NCBI GenBank assembly: GCA_965243775.1
Contig: CBDEWF010000018.1
Span: forward strand, 62,001 to 126,000
Direction: 5' to 3'
Origin: Sansalvadorimonas sp965243775
GTDB lineage: Bacteria; Pseudomonadota; Gammaproteobacteria; Pseudomonadales; Endozoicomonadaceae
Length of the DNA: 64,000 bases
Positions 52,140-61,134 of the stretch are shown here, in pieces (the first letter of the stretch is position 1; the number at the start of each line of letters is the position of its first letter). Both the position numbers and the translations under genes were made by a program. Below the pieces are notes generated by a model. The model was not told where the DNA came from, did not search any database, and worked only from the letters and a program-made list of their open reading frames with translations.

Positions 52140-53822
52140 TTCAGCATATCCTTGCGATTTCGGAACAGCCAGCGTGGCAGAAGCAGGGCTGAGGCAAAAA
52201 AACAGAACGGGCAGCAGTTGCTGCATAACCGCGTAAAGAGCCAGAACCCTGCGATTTCCCCCGGATGAAAGGGCAACAGCTTCAGTGGTCAGGGTTTCAA
52301 AACGGGCCGGCTCCCATCATTATGGTAGGCAAGTAAAGAGCTGTGCTTACGGCAATGCCAAGGGCCAGTGTGGTTAAAAGAGATGGCAGAAGCATCGGCA
52401 GCTTTATCTGCACGAATGTTCGCAATCTGCTCCCTGAAAGCAACAGACCAGCCTGGCTGTAGCGTTGGTCATATTGTTTCCAGAAACCGGCCAGGTTGAG
52501 GTAGCAATAAGGAAAGACAAATAACAGATGGCTGAACATGACCGTGATCCAGATGCCATCAGCCTGCAGGGCCAGCAGAACCGAGTGGATGCCCAGAAGA
52601 AAGGTCATCTGTGGCAACAGCAAAGGGAGGTAGAAAGAAGCCATTATTGCTTTTCTGTGCAGATTGTTGTCGCGAGGGTATTTTTCCAAAAAGAAAATGC
52701 TTAATAACAGCCCGGCCAGAGTACTAGCTGTTGCCAGGCTGAGGGTTGTGGTCAGCGGGTCAAGTAGCCGTGGAAAGTATCGCAGCCAGACCTTCAGGGA
52801 CCAGATAGATGGCAGGATATCTGGATAGCGCCAGCGCCAGGCAAAAGACCAGAGAATCACGAATCCAAGGCTGGTTATGGCTGTCAAAAGGGTAAAAATC
52901 CAGAGCCAGCGGCCACTTTTGATCAGCGGGGAATGGGAGTTGCCCCGATAACCGGCAGTCAGCCAGCTTTGAAGAAATTTTCTGAAAAACCTTTCAGCCA
53001 GCAACCAGCTTCCGGCAGCCAGCATAACCAACATCAGTAAAAGAACCGATGCAGCCCGCTGCGGGAAGGTGCATTTCAATATCGGGAGATTGCAGCCATT
53101 GCAAAATCTGTACAGGCAGAAGTGGAGGGAGGCTGGGTCCAATAATCAATGAGACATCTGTGACTGACAGGGAAAAAGCCAGAACAATAAAAAATGACAG
53201 GCGAATCTTGGGGTAAAGCTGGGGCCATACCAGTTTCAGCCAGCACTGCAGGGGGCTGTATCCCAGAGACTGCCCAACAGTCAGCAGGCGGGAAACTGGG
53301 GATTGTCGTACAGCCGCAATGAGTACCAGCACCAGAAAAGGAGCTTCTTTCAGTATCAGGGTCAGAATCAGGCTGAGACCGTAAGGGTCATTGACAGTCA
53401 GAATATCTGGGCGGACGGCCCCAGTTCAGGGGAGCGGCCAGAAGCCGGCTGAGAAACCCGCTGGGGGAGAGTAGAAACAAAACACCTATGGCCAGTGCAG
53501 AATGGGGTATGGCCAGCAGCGGTGCTAGGGTGCGTTCGGTTGTATTCCAGGCGCGTGTATTCCAGCAGGTAACGGTGAACACCAGTGCCAGGAGTAGAGC
53601 GAGAACAGTTGCACCAAACCCGACCAGGAAGGTTTTCAGTACCATGGTATCAAGTCCCGGTGTTGACAGCAGGACTGCCCAGGGCTTAACAGAAAAGCTG
53701 GTGAATCCGAGTGCAGGAAACCAGCCGAAGGCTGGCAGAAACACGCCGATCGTACCTACCAGAGTGATCAGAGGGAAGAGCATGGGCACAAGCCATGCCC
53801 ATGAACGGGAAGACAGTAACAT
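52136..53822 (-). pseudogene. ynjC: ABC transporter permease, YnjC-like, four frameshifts
   Basis: The two-domain permease would be about 560 residues. Its coding is split among several frames. Removing one base from each of four homopolymers restores a single frame: GGG 53409-53411, GGG 53063-53065, GGG 52304-52306 and A7 52196-52202 (plus-strand bases). The restored 1683-bp frame is exactly divisible by three and its stop overlaps the ynjD start as ATGA. Joined segments read LNWGRPPDILTVNDPYG, MHLPQRAASVLLLMLV, IMMGAGRFETLTTEAV and LFFASALLLPRWLFRN. The predicted protein has many hydrophobic helices. As sequenced it cannot be functional. Confidence 0.82.
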
Positions 53823-53828
53823 CAGGGA

Positions 53829-55031
53829 TCAGCGGTACCTTTCCAGCCAGGCTTGTTCCAGTGCATCAACCCAGGAACTGTGGGGCTCTGGCAGAGGAGT
53901 GCCCAGCTGCTCCGGGCGGAGAGTCGCAATACCCAGGGGAAGCTCGGCAAACTTCTGCTGATCTTTTTTATTCATCAGGACGGGAGCAAGTACAGTTGGA
54001 TCCCCCCAGACTTTTGGATTGGCTTTTTGCAGCTGAGCTTCTGGAGACATCAGGAAGTTTATGGCGACCTCCGCTCCCGCCTTGGAGGAGGAGTTGAAGG
54101 GAATAGCCAGGAAGTGTGAATTGGCGATGGTGCCCCTGGTATGAACATATGTACGTACAGTGTCCGGTATTTGGCCATTGTTGATTGCAGTGCTGGCGGC
54201 ACCGGGATTGAAGGTCAGGGCAAAGCCGGTTTCGCCATCATCCAGTAATGGCAGCATGGAAGTTGAGCTGGTGGGGAATGTACGGCCCTGGCGCCACAGC
54301 AGAGGGTGCAGTTTGTCCAGATAATCCCAGAGTGGTTTGGTTACTTTGGCAAACGCCTTGTCGGTCACCGGTTTTTGTAACAGTTCAGGAGTGTCTGTCA
54401 GCTCCAGTGCAGCCTGCTTCAGGAAGGTTGTGCCGACAAAATCAGGAGGTGCCGGATAGGTGAACAGGCCTGGTTGCTTCTGGCTGAAGGCAAGAAGTTC
54501 CTGCATGCTTTTCGGTGGTGCAGGAACCAGCTCGGTGTCGTGCATAAAGACCAGCTGTGCCATACCCCAGGGTGCCTCCAGACCATCAACCGGTTCAGTG
54601 AAGTCTACAACTGTGGTTGGCTTACCTTTTGTATCAACATATTTCCAGTTAGGCAGCTGTTCCACGAAGGGGCCATGGAGCAGGCCATGCTGTTTCATGG
54701 ATTTGAAATTCTCACCATTGATCCAGACCATATCAACTGAACCGGAGTCAGTACGACCGGCACTCTTCTCAGTAAGAATTCTGCTCACTACGGTGGAGAT
54801 GTCATCCACCTTGATATGGTGCAGGGTGATTCCGTGACGAGACTTGAGCTCTCTGGCAGCCCAGTGCAGATAATCGTTGATCTGCTCACTGCCTCCCCAG
54901 GCATTGAAGTAAACAGTCTGTCCGCGAGCTTCCTTCAGGGTGTCCTGCCAGTTCTTTGCTATGCCTGGCATGCTGAGAAGAAGCATCAGTGGAAATATAA
55001 GTAGTTGTAATAAGTGCTTCCGGACAGGCAT
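53829..55031 (-). CDS. ynjB: ABC transporter substrate-binding protein, YnjB-like
   Basis: A 400-residue periplasmic binding protein of the YnjB type. From the ATG at 55031 a signal peptide is clear (LLQLLIFPLMLLLSMPGIAK). The mature part begins NWQDTLKEARGQTVYFNAWG and contains VDMVWINGENFKSM and FALTFNPGAASTAINNGQIP. The longer frame to 55190 is ignored. It ends 6 bp before ynjC. The ligand of this family is uncertain; thiamine-type transport has been suggested for relatives, but nothing here shows it. Confidence 0.85.
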   Translation of the reverse strand: MPVRKHLLQLLIFPLMLLLSMPGIAKNWQDTLKEARGQTVYFNAWGGSEQINDYLHWAARELKSRHGITLHHIKVDDISTVVSRILTEKSAGRTDSGSVDMVWINGENFKSMKQHGLLHGPFVEQLPNWKYVDTKGKPTTVVDFTEPVDGLEAPWGMAQLVFMHDTELVPAPPKSMQELLAFSQKQPGLFTYPAPPDFVGTTFLKQAALELTDTPELLQKPVTDKAFAKVTKPLWDYLDKLHPLLWRQGRTFPTSSTSMLPLLDDGETGFALTFNPGAASTAINNGQIPDTVRTYVHTRGTIANSHFLAIPFNSSSKAGAEVAINFLMSPEAQLQKANPKVWGDPTVLAPVLMNKKDQQKFAELPLGIATLRPEQLGTPLPEPHSSWVDALEQAWLERYR

Positions 55032-55158
55032 TGTATGTCTCTTACACAAAGTTAAGGGTATTCCCAAGGCAAGAGGATAATGCCACCAACCCCGGGGAAA
55101 AACAAAAGGGAGCCACAAGGTTTGTGTATTAATGATGTTAACAGAACCTGATGCGCAA

Positions 55159-56091
55159 TCAGAAGTTTGAAGAGAACTCTGGTTTCTCAAGGTCTGGTTT
55201 GTAACCGACAGTTATTATCCTCAGATGATCCCACCAGTAACTTTTTGGACTCAGGTAGGCTTTGAGGATCTGCTGATACGGCAGGTTATCCTCTTGTCTG
55301 ATGTTTTGTTCAGGTTCTATCTGTAGCGTAGAATAATACATAAACTGCCCTGCAGTACTGTTGCCCTGAACCAGATCTCCGTGAATCTGGCCTGTTATGT
55401 TGATCAGACCAGCCCTTCGAAACCAGCGGTGATTAAGGAAGCCGGAGGAAAATGAAATTTTCCCTTTTTCTTCTACCAGCTGGTAATCATGAGCCTCTTT
55501 TTTCCAGGCTGCCTGGGGGGCATCAAGGTCGGATAACCGGTAATCGCCAGCAAAAACGCCCATGTCTTCAACCACAAGTACACCACCGGGTTTGAGTAGA
55601 GATACCATCCTGATAATCAGTTCTTCCTTGTTTTGCAGGTGCATTAGAACATTCCGGGTATGGATCAGGTCAAAATGATTTGCGGGCAGGGAGATTTTGC
55701 TGGCGGAAAAATCTTCCTGCAGAACCAGAAGGTTATCTGAGCGAATACGTTCAAGAAGATGGGTATTAATATCGGTTGCATAAACCTGTCCGGTATCACC
55801 TACTCTCTCAGCCATCCATTTGGCAACGCCTCCCAGTCCAGAGCCGATATCCAGGCAGTTCATGCCGGGTTTGATGCCGATTTTTTCCAGCAGAGTGAAA
55901 GTGCTAGGGTTTTGCATCTTTTCCAGGAGTCCCAGACGTACTTCAGCATGCTCCCATTGATTACTAAGGGTGTAGTCTTGTTGAGTGGCAGGAGGATGGT
56001 TGAGAGTGCTATCAGCCGACAGGACGCATAATGGCAAAAGAGAGAGAAGTACGGGGATTAAATGACGCATCTTCTGTTTTCTCATAGTCAT
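55159..56091 (-). CDS. SAM methyltransferase with N-terminal signal peptide
   Basis: A 310-residue class I methyltransferase. The SAM motif is CLDIGSGLGGVAKWM (residues 79-93), followed by the acidic VYATDINTHLL and the DLIHTRNVLMHL and LLKPGGVLVVED strands. The N-terminus (MRHLIPVLLSLLPLCVLSAD, from residue 8) looks like a cleavable signal peptide, which is unusual for a SAM enzyme. The start may be 56091 or the ATG at residue 8. It is divergent from, and separate from, ynjB by 127 bp. Substrate unknown. Confidence 0.78.
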   Translation of the reverse strand: MTMRKQKMRHLIPVLLSLLPLCVLSADSTLNHPPATQQDYTLSNQWEHAEVRLGLLEKMQNPSTFTLLEKIGIKPGMNCLDIGSGLGGVAKWMAERVGDTGQVYATDINTHLLERIRSDNLLVLQEDFSASKISLPANHFDLIHTRNVLMHLQNKEELIIRMVSLLKPGGVLVVEDMGVFAGDYRLSDLDAPQAAWKKEAHDYQLVEEKGKISFSSGFLNHRWFRRAGLINITGQIHGDLVQGNSTAGQFMYYSTLQIEPEQNIRQEDNLPYQQILKAYLSPKSYWWDHLRIITVGYKPDLEKPEFSSNF

Positions 56092-56185
56092 TCAGTAACC
56101 TGTTTCAAAGCCCTCAATAGTAGTACCCGTGTTAAGTGTGTCCATTGAGCTCATGATGAAACTATAACAACCCCTAGAGGTAGCA

Positions 56186-56194
56186 GGGGGGGGG
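56186..56194 (+). repeat. Poly-G tract upstream of effector-like gene
   Basis: Nine consecutive G residues lie 87 bp before the ATG at 56282. Such tracts can slip in replication. It sits in a promoter-proximal non-coding region, so length changes could alter expression; this is inference. Confidence 0.4.
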
Positions 56195-56281
56195 CAAGAT
56201 GCGAGCGGGTAAGCCAGTAAATCATTTTTGGCTGGAAAATGCCGATAACAAAAACCACTGATTATTTATGAGTCAGCGGGT

Positions 56282-57328
56282 ATGCCTGTAGGAAAAATAC
56301 CGTCACAAAATGGGGTAGACGTAACATCAGGCATCCACTTGTCCGGGAGCACTGCACCGTCTGAGGGCAAATACAAGGGCAGAACCATAACCCCTTTGCC
56401 GGGCCAAAAATATATCAAACCATCAGAAAATAGACCTCAAACACGGCCCATACACCTGCTGCTCAATGGAGCAAAAAAACTGCCACCCGATAAGGTTGAT
56501 GTCTTCATGCCGTCCCTGAACGCTGGTTCTGACCAAAGCCACAGGCCAGAACCAGGCACCTTTGATACACCTCGAACCCTAGCACGCCAGAACAGCACAG
56601 ACTCAGGCTTTTATGATGGCGACACAACGCCGGACTCTCCCCCTCCGGGCCCCGCAAGTATTGATAAGCCCGCTGCATTATCCGGGGATGGGATCAGGCA
56701 AAAAGACATTCACGAAAAAATCGATCGTTATACGTCTGGCGTCTCATCTGCACTGGTTCATGTAGGGACTTACAAAGTAAAAGACATTCCCTCAGCTGTG
56801 GCTGCTTTTACAGGCTATCCTGCTCAGTCTCTTGAAACAGTTTTTAAAGAGCTGAATCTTGATGATTCTTGGAAAATGCTCTGTACAAGTGCCATTGACC
56901 TTCTTAAATGGGCTGGGGAAGGCGAATTTCCTGCGGTTCCTCAAAGTCTGATTCAGCATGCCAGAACACATGAACAGCTGGACTTAAAAGCTGACAAGGA
57001 TTACTCCAGGCTGCTCAAAAAGAGGACAAGTAAAAGTCTACAGGCCCAGGCCAGCCGTTCACGAGCTGCGGCGAATAATTATCTAACAGGCCCCTTACGC
57101 GAAGCTCTCAACAGCTATCGGGACGCTGTAGATGCCTACATTAAAATGCAGCCTGCCTGTGAACAGCTAAATAAGCAGCATGATTTTTTGAACACTGAGC
57201 TCAAAGAAAAACATAATCTGGTAGTCCACAGTACAATCACCGAGAGCGTCAAGAGTAGCTGGGTCAGAAACCTTCTGATAGAGCGTGCTGTGAATCAGTC
57301 TCCATTGGCAGGCAAGGATTTGCTGTGA
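56282..57328 (+). CDS. Disordered-then-helical protein, possible effector
   Basis: A 348-residue protein with no recognised domain. Residues 1-145 are low in hydrophobics and rich in Pro, Ser, Thr and Gly (TDSGFYDGDTTPDSPPPGPA), hence probably disordered. Residues about 150-340 are helical and basic. No signal peptide. The composition resembles translocated effectors of symbionts, and the 49455 gene nearby has a like N-terminus. Function unknown. Confidence 0.6.
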   Translation: MPVGKIPSQNGVDVTSGIHLSGSTAPSEGKYKGRTITPLPGQKYIKPSENRPQTRPIHLLLNGAKKLPPDKVDVFMPSLNAGSDQSHRPEPGTFDTPRTLARQNSTDSGFYDGDTTPDSPPPGPASIDKPAALSGDGIRQKDIHEKIDRYTSGVSSALVHVGTYKVKDIPSAVAAFTGYPAQSLETVFKELNLDDSWKMLCTSAIDLLKWAGEGEFPAVPQSLIQHARTHEQLDLKADKDYSRLLKKRTSKSLQAQASRSRAAANNYLTGPLREALNSYRDAVDAYIKMQPACEQLNKQHDFLNTELKEKHNLVVHSTITESVKSSWVRNLLIERAVNQSPLAGKDLL

Positions 57329-57559
57329 TGCTGTCAGATTACAACAGGCCCCAGGGTTTATGTGATCTGGTAGTCAGCTTTGCTATTTCAGCTTTGTAAT
57401 TCTTGTTGTGATTTGAGATGTATCAGTGTTGTGGTGAATATTCCCGGAAGAATTTTATTTTGCCTCGTTTGGGGCGTAGTTATAGATTCTGAAAGGTGCA
57501 ATTCTAGGTTTAGTCAACAGGCTTAGCAGTTGCGACCTGCTTTTGTCCTTCGAGCGCAT

Positions 57560-59842
57560 ATGCCTATGTCCGATAGTCTTTATGACCTTTTTGATCCTCT
57601 CTATGGTGGCCTGCCCTGCTCGCTGGCTGCTGTCGACAAGCAAACGTTAACTGTTCTCTATATCAACCAAAGCCTGTCATCACTGTTGGAACCAGTGATG
57701 GGCATCAAGGCTGGCTGTCACGTAAATCAGCTAGCAGTTCTGGATAATGAAACCGGGATTGATCACTCCATTCTGGATAAGAGCTGTCAGGGCAGAGAGT
57801 GGGTCAGGTGCCTCTGTCCAGTCCTGAACTTCCGGAAAATCAACCTTCAGGCAGTCTTGGTCGAGCTGGATAGTCGCCGGTTTTATCTTGTGCAGATAGA
57901 GGGACTGGATAAGAAGCCTGGAATCCCGACGTCTGACGACAGCCGGTTGACCTATGCCATGAACGAGGCCTGTGATGGTTTGTGGGACTGGAATGTTGTC
58001 ACCGGAGAAGTGTACTTCAGTCCCAAACTGGATCGCATGCTGGGTTTCGAGCCGGGTGAGCGGGATCCCAATTTTGACAGCTGGTTTGATCTTGTTCACT
58101 CCAGTGATGCGGACAGGGTGCTGACGACAATGAACCGGCATCTGAATGGTGAGATTGATTTCTATGATGTCGAATACCGTATCCGTACCAAACGGGGGGA
58201 CTGGAAACAGGTACGTGACCGGGGGCAGGTTTGTGACTGGGACCGGGATGGTAATGTTACCCGGGCTGTGGGTATGCTGTCGGATATTACGGCTTACCGG
58301 GAACTGGAGCAGGAGTTGCGTCATACCCTGGACCGGTTTGAGGATTATGCCCTGTGTCACTCCGACTGGTTCTGGGAAGCTGATGCCCAGTTGAATATTA
58401 CTGAAGTGTCCAGCCAGTTTTCCTCCCAGACAGGAGTGCATATTAATGAGCTGAAAGGGAAAAATCTGGTCACTCTTTTTAAAGACCAGAAAATCAGCGA
58501 AGCCGCCAGAATCGTTGATGACGGACGCCCATTCCGCAATGTTCGTTTATCCCTTGGTGGGCAGAACTACTGGATATCATTGAGCGGACGCTCGGTGATG
58601 GATCATCATGGTCAGGTCAGTGGTTACCGGGGTATCGGAGAAAATATTAATGATAAGGTGCTCCTCGAAAATACCGTCAAGGCTTACCAGAAAAATGCTG
58701 AGATCATGATGGAGCGGACTCCGGTTTCCATCGGTCTGGTAGACCAAAAAGGACAGTTTTTTTACGCCAATCACTCTTTCTTGCAACTGTTGCGCGCGGA
58801 CCAGAGTTCAGTTGCAGAAAAATATAAAATGCTGCGTGAGTTGAGCAGACCTGACAAAGAGGTGTTTCAGAACGATGACAGTCTCAGCTATGAGATGATT
58901 CTGGAAACTCTGGATGGCCCCCGATTCTATTCGGTGATCAAGTACCGCCTGTACCGGGCAGATGAAAAGACTACAGTTGTTGTCACCATGGTGATGGATA
59001 TCACCTTTACCCGCCAGCAGGAAGTTGACCAGAAAAAAATCGAAATGGTACTGGACAGTATTTCCGAAGGCATTTTGATTACAGATGCAGAGTACCGGAT
59101 AGTCAGTGCCAACCGTTCCATGCAGGAAACCACTGGCTACTCTCTGGAAGAACTGCTGGGTAATACCCCGAGTCTATTCAGTTCCGGCCGCTACGATCAG
59201 GGCTTCTACCAGGAACTCTGGAATGAGGTACACAAGTCTGGCAAGTGGCGGGGGGATATCTGGAACCGCTGTCGTAACGGTTCGGTGCTCCGCCAGCATG
59301 TGTCTATTCAGGCGATCATGGTACAAGGGCGGGTTCAGCACTATATCGGTATTTACTCTTCGGCCTACCAGGCCAGAAGTCAGCGTGACTCGGAAATATT
59401 TGCCCAGCAGCATGATCCACTGACCAGCCTGCCCAACCGTCAGCTGTATCAGGATCGGCTGCATATGGCCTGTCAGCGTTCCCGGGTCTGCCGTCAGCCG
59501 GTGGAGATCACTCTGGTACGTATCTGCAACATGACTGTGTTGAATGACAGGCATGGCCATACCGTGGGAGATCAAGTGCTCAAGAAAGTGGCTTTCAACC
59601 TGCAGGATGCTCTGGCCATGGATGATACTCTGGCCCGTTATAGTGCGGATGAGTTTGTTGTTGTGCGAGAGAGAGGGCTGGAAATAAAAACCGAAGATCT
59701 TGTGCAGCCAACCCTGGATCGTCCCATTATTCTGGGAGATGGCAGCCGGGTGCTCCCTGAATATGTGGTGAAATCAGTGCGTTACCCGGAACAGGGGGGA
59801 AATCCCCAAAGATTGATGCGCCAGCTGAAGTCACTGGATTGA
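57560..59842 (+). CDS. Multi-PAS sensor with degenerate GGDEF domain
   Basis: A 760-residue signalling protein. Several PAS domains occur between residues about 20 and 580: a first near GGLPCSLAAVDKQTLTVLYI, a PAC-type segment GDWKQVRDRGQV, and a later PAS with ISEGILITDAEYRIVSANRS and TGYSLEELLGNTPSLFSSGR. A GGDEF-type domain follows (DPLTSLPNRQLYQDRL) but its active loop is YSADEF (59642-59656), not GGDEF, so cyclase activity is doubtful. No EAL domain or membrane helices are evident. Start choice between 57530 (TTG) and 57560 (ATG) favours ATG. Confidence 0.85.
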   Translation: MPMSDSLYDLFDPLYGGLPCSLAAVDKQTLTVLYINQSLSSLLEPVMGIKAGCHVNQLAVLDNETGIDHSILDKSCQGREWVRCLCPVLNFRKINLQAVLVELDSRRFYLVQIEGLDKKPGIPTSDDSRLTYAMNEACDGLWDWNVVTGEVYFSPKLDRMLGFEPGERDPNFDSWFDLVHSSDADRVLTTMNRHLNGEIDFYDVEYRIRTKRGDWKQVRDRGQVCDWDRDGNVTRAVGMLSDITAYRELEQELRHTLDRFEDYALCHSDWFWEADAQLNITEVSSQFSSQTGVHINELKGKNLVTLFKDQKISEAARIVDDGRPFRNVRLSLGGQNYWISLSGRSVMDHHGQVSGYRGIGENINDKVLLENTVKAYQKNAEIMMERTPVSIGLVDQKGQFFYANHSFLQLLRADQSSVAEKYKMLRELSRPDKEVFQNDDSLSYEMILETLDGPRFYSVIKYRLYRADEKTTVVVTMVMDITFTRQQEVDQKKIEMVLDSISEGILITDAEYRIVSANRSMQETTGYSLEELLGNTPSLFSSGRYDQGFYQELWNEVHKSGKWRGDIWNRCRNGSVLRQHVSIQAIMVQGRVQHYIGIYSSAYQARSQRDSEIFAQQHDPLTSLPNRQLYQDRLHMACQRSRVCRQPVEITLVRICNMTVLNDRHGHTVGDQVLKKVAFNLQDALAMDDTLARYSADEFVVVRERGLEIKTEDLVQPTLDRPIILGDGSRVLPEYVVKSVRYPEQGGNPQRLMRQLKSLD

Positions 59843-59860
59843 TGCGAACCGGTTGTAATT

Positions 59861-61087
59861 TTGGTGAAAGTTGTGAGTTGTAATAGACAAATAGCTGCCA
59901 GAAATCTGGCTCTGGCTCTGGCTCTGGCTCTGGCTCCAGCTCCAGCTCTACTCTTGGGAGCAAATACTAAGCGAGTAAATCATAAGCCGAATAGTCAATG
60001 TACTCTTGTTTTACCAGCCGACGAAGAGCAGACAGATATCCTTTCAACAGATTCTATTAGCACCACATCCTCTGCGGTTCAACCTTTGAATGATACATAC
60101 TGTATAGCTGGTTCAGGAGATGTTCTGATATGTCAGGGCATTGACAAACCAACCAGCGTCAGGCTTTCAGGAGCAGATGAGCTCAACGTTCTGGTCGAAG
60201 GCTCTGTTTGCTTTACAACGTATGACACCTCCCTTGCCCCGTCAGAAAAAGACGATAGGAACGTCACAGATGAATCCACTTCTGTTCTGGAAGAGGTTGT
60301 TGAACCTGTTGGCCTTGGCCTTGACTGTGAAGACTGGAACATCAATTGGCACCAGACTATCAAAACAGAACCTTCAGATACCGCTTCAACAGAATCTGAT
60401 GGTCAGGAATACAATGCTTTGAACTTGGGGGCAGAAGTAGAAGTATCAAGCGTGGGTGAGCAGGTATTAATGCTCCGAACAAGGGAAAAAACAGTTTACA
60501 CCGACGTCAGAGAGTTTGTGTCATCCAGCAAGCCTGGGTTCCAGCGTCCAAACAGCAAAAAAACTGGCCGCAGGTGTGGAGTTAATATCACCTGCCAAGG
60601 CTGTGGCCGGGAATTTATATCGGTCAGCAAGCGTACAGCCCATTGCCGAGGCAGCCATGACCCTGGCTGCAAGGGAAAACTGAACACTACCTGCAAAGGT
60701 TGTAGAACCGAGTTTAAATCGGTCAGCGATCTTGAGTCCCATTGCCGAAGAAGCAGTGACCCCGGCTGCAAGGGAGGGCGGAATACGACCTGTCAGTGTG
60801 GCAAGATCTTTGATACGGTCAACCAGTTTAAAGGTCACTGCTATAAAAGCACCAGTCCCTGCTGCCGGGGAGGACGAAACACTAACTGCAAGTGTGGCCT
60901 GACTTTTAAATCGGCCGCTGAGCTTTATATCCACCGCCGAAGAAGTAAAAGTTCCGTCTGCAAGGGTAAACTGACTACCGCCGTTGGCGTCTTTGGCCAG
61001 GAATTTACTACTGCCAGCCAGCTAAAAAAGCACAGCAAAAGGCATCCCGGCAGCAAAAGAAAGCGGAACAAACAAAATAAAGCATAG
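59861..61087 (+). CDS. Tandem C2H2/C2HC-type zinc-finger protein
   Basis: A 408-residue protein (TTG start; GTG at 59864 also possible; no clear ribosome-binding site). Residues 16-33 are hydrophobic repeats (LALALALALAPAPALLLG) like a signal peptide core. Residues 40-225 are acidic and Ser/Thr-rich. Residues 245-395 hold four fingers: C245-C248-H261-C270, C278-C281-H294-C303, C311-C313-H326-C335, C343-C345-H358-C367, then a degenerate fifth (H391, H395). Each has the C2H2 hydrophobic pattern F-x5-[LFR]-x2-H. The tail, HPGSKRKRNKQNKA, resembles a nuclear-localisation signal. A host-directed DNA- or RNA-binding protein is the best guess. Confidence 0.75.
   Translation: MVKVVSCNRQIAARNLALALALALAPAPALLLGANTKRVNHKPNSQCTLVLPADEEQTDILSTDSISTTSSAVQPLNDTYCIAGSGDVLICQGIDKPTSVRLSGADELNVLVEGSVCFTTYDTSLAPSEKDDRNVTDESTSVLEEVVEPVGLGLDCEDWNINWHQTIKTEPSDTASTESDGQEYNALNLGAEVEVSSVGEQVLMLRTREKTVYTDVREFVSSSKPGFQRPNSKKTGRRCGVNITCQGCGREFISVSKRTAHCRGSHDPGCKGKLNTTCKGCRTEFKSVSDLESHCRRSSDPGCKGGRNTTCQCGKIFDTVNQFKGHCYKSTSPCCRGGRNTNCKCGLTFKSAAELYIHRRRSKSSVCKGKLTTAVGVFGQEFTTASQLKKHSKRHPGSKRKRNKQNKA
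59906..59947 (+). repeat. CTGGCT hexamer repeat
   Basis: Five tandem CTGGCT units followed by two CCAGCT units, in frame as Leu-Ala and Pro-Ala. It encodes the hydrophobic core of the zinc-finger protein's N-terminus. Unit changes keep the frame. Confidence 0.9.
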
Positions 61088-61134
61088 CCCTGGGATATTA
61101 ACAGTGTATAAACCCGCCTGGATGGAAAAACGTA

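Noticed and set aside
59840..59863. Readthrough fusion of the PAS/GGDEF protein with the zinc-finger protein
   Set aside because: Both are in the same frame with only a TGA and six codons between, but the signal-like N-terminus and different composition favour separate proteins.
59906..59947. CRISPR-like or satellite array
   Set aside because: Units are 6 bp with no spacers and lie in frame in a coding region.
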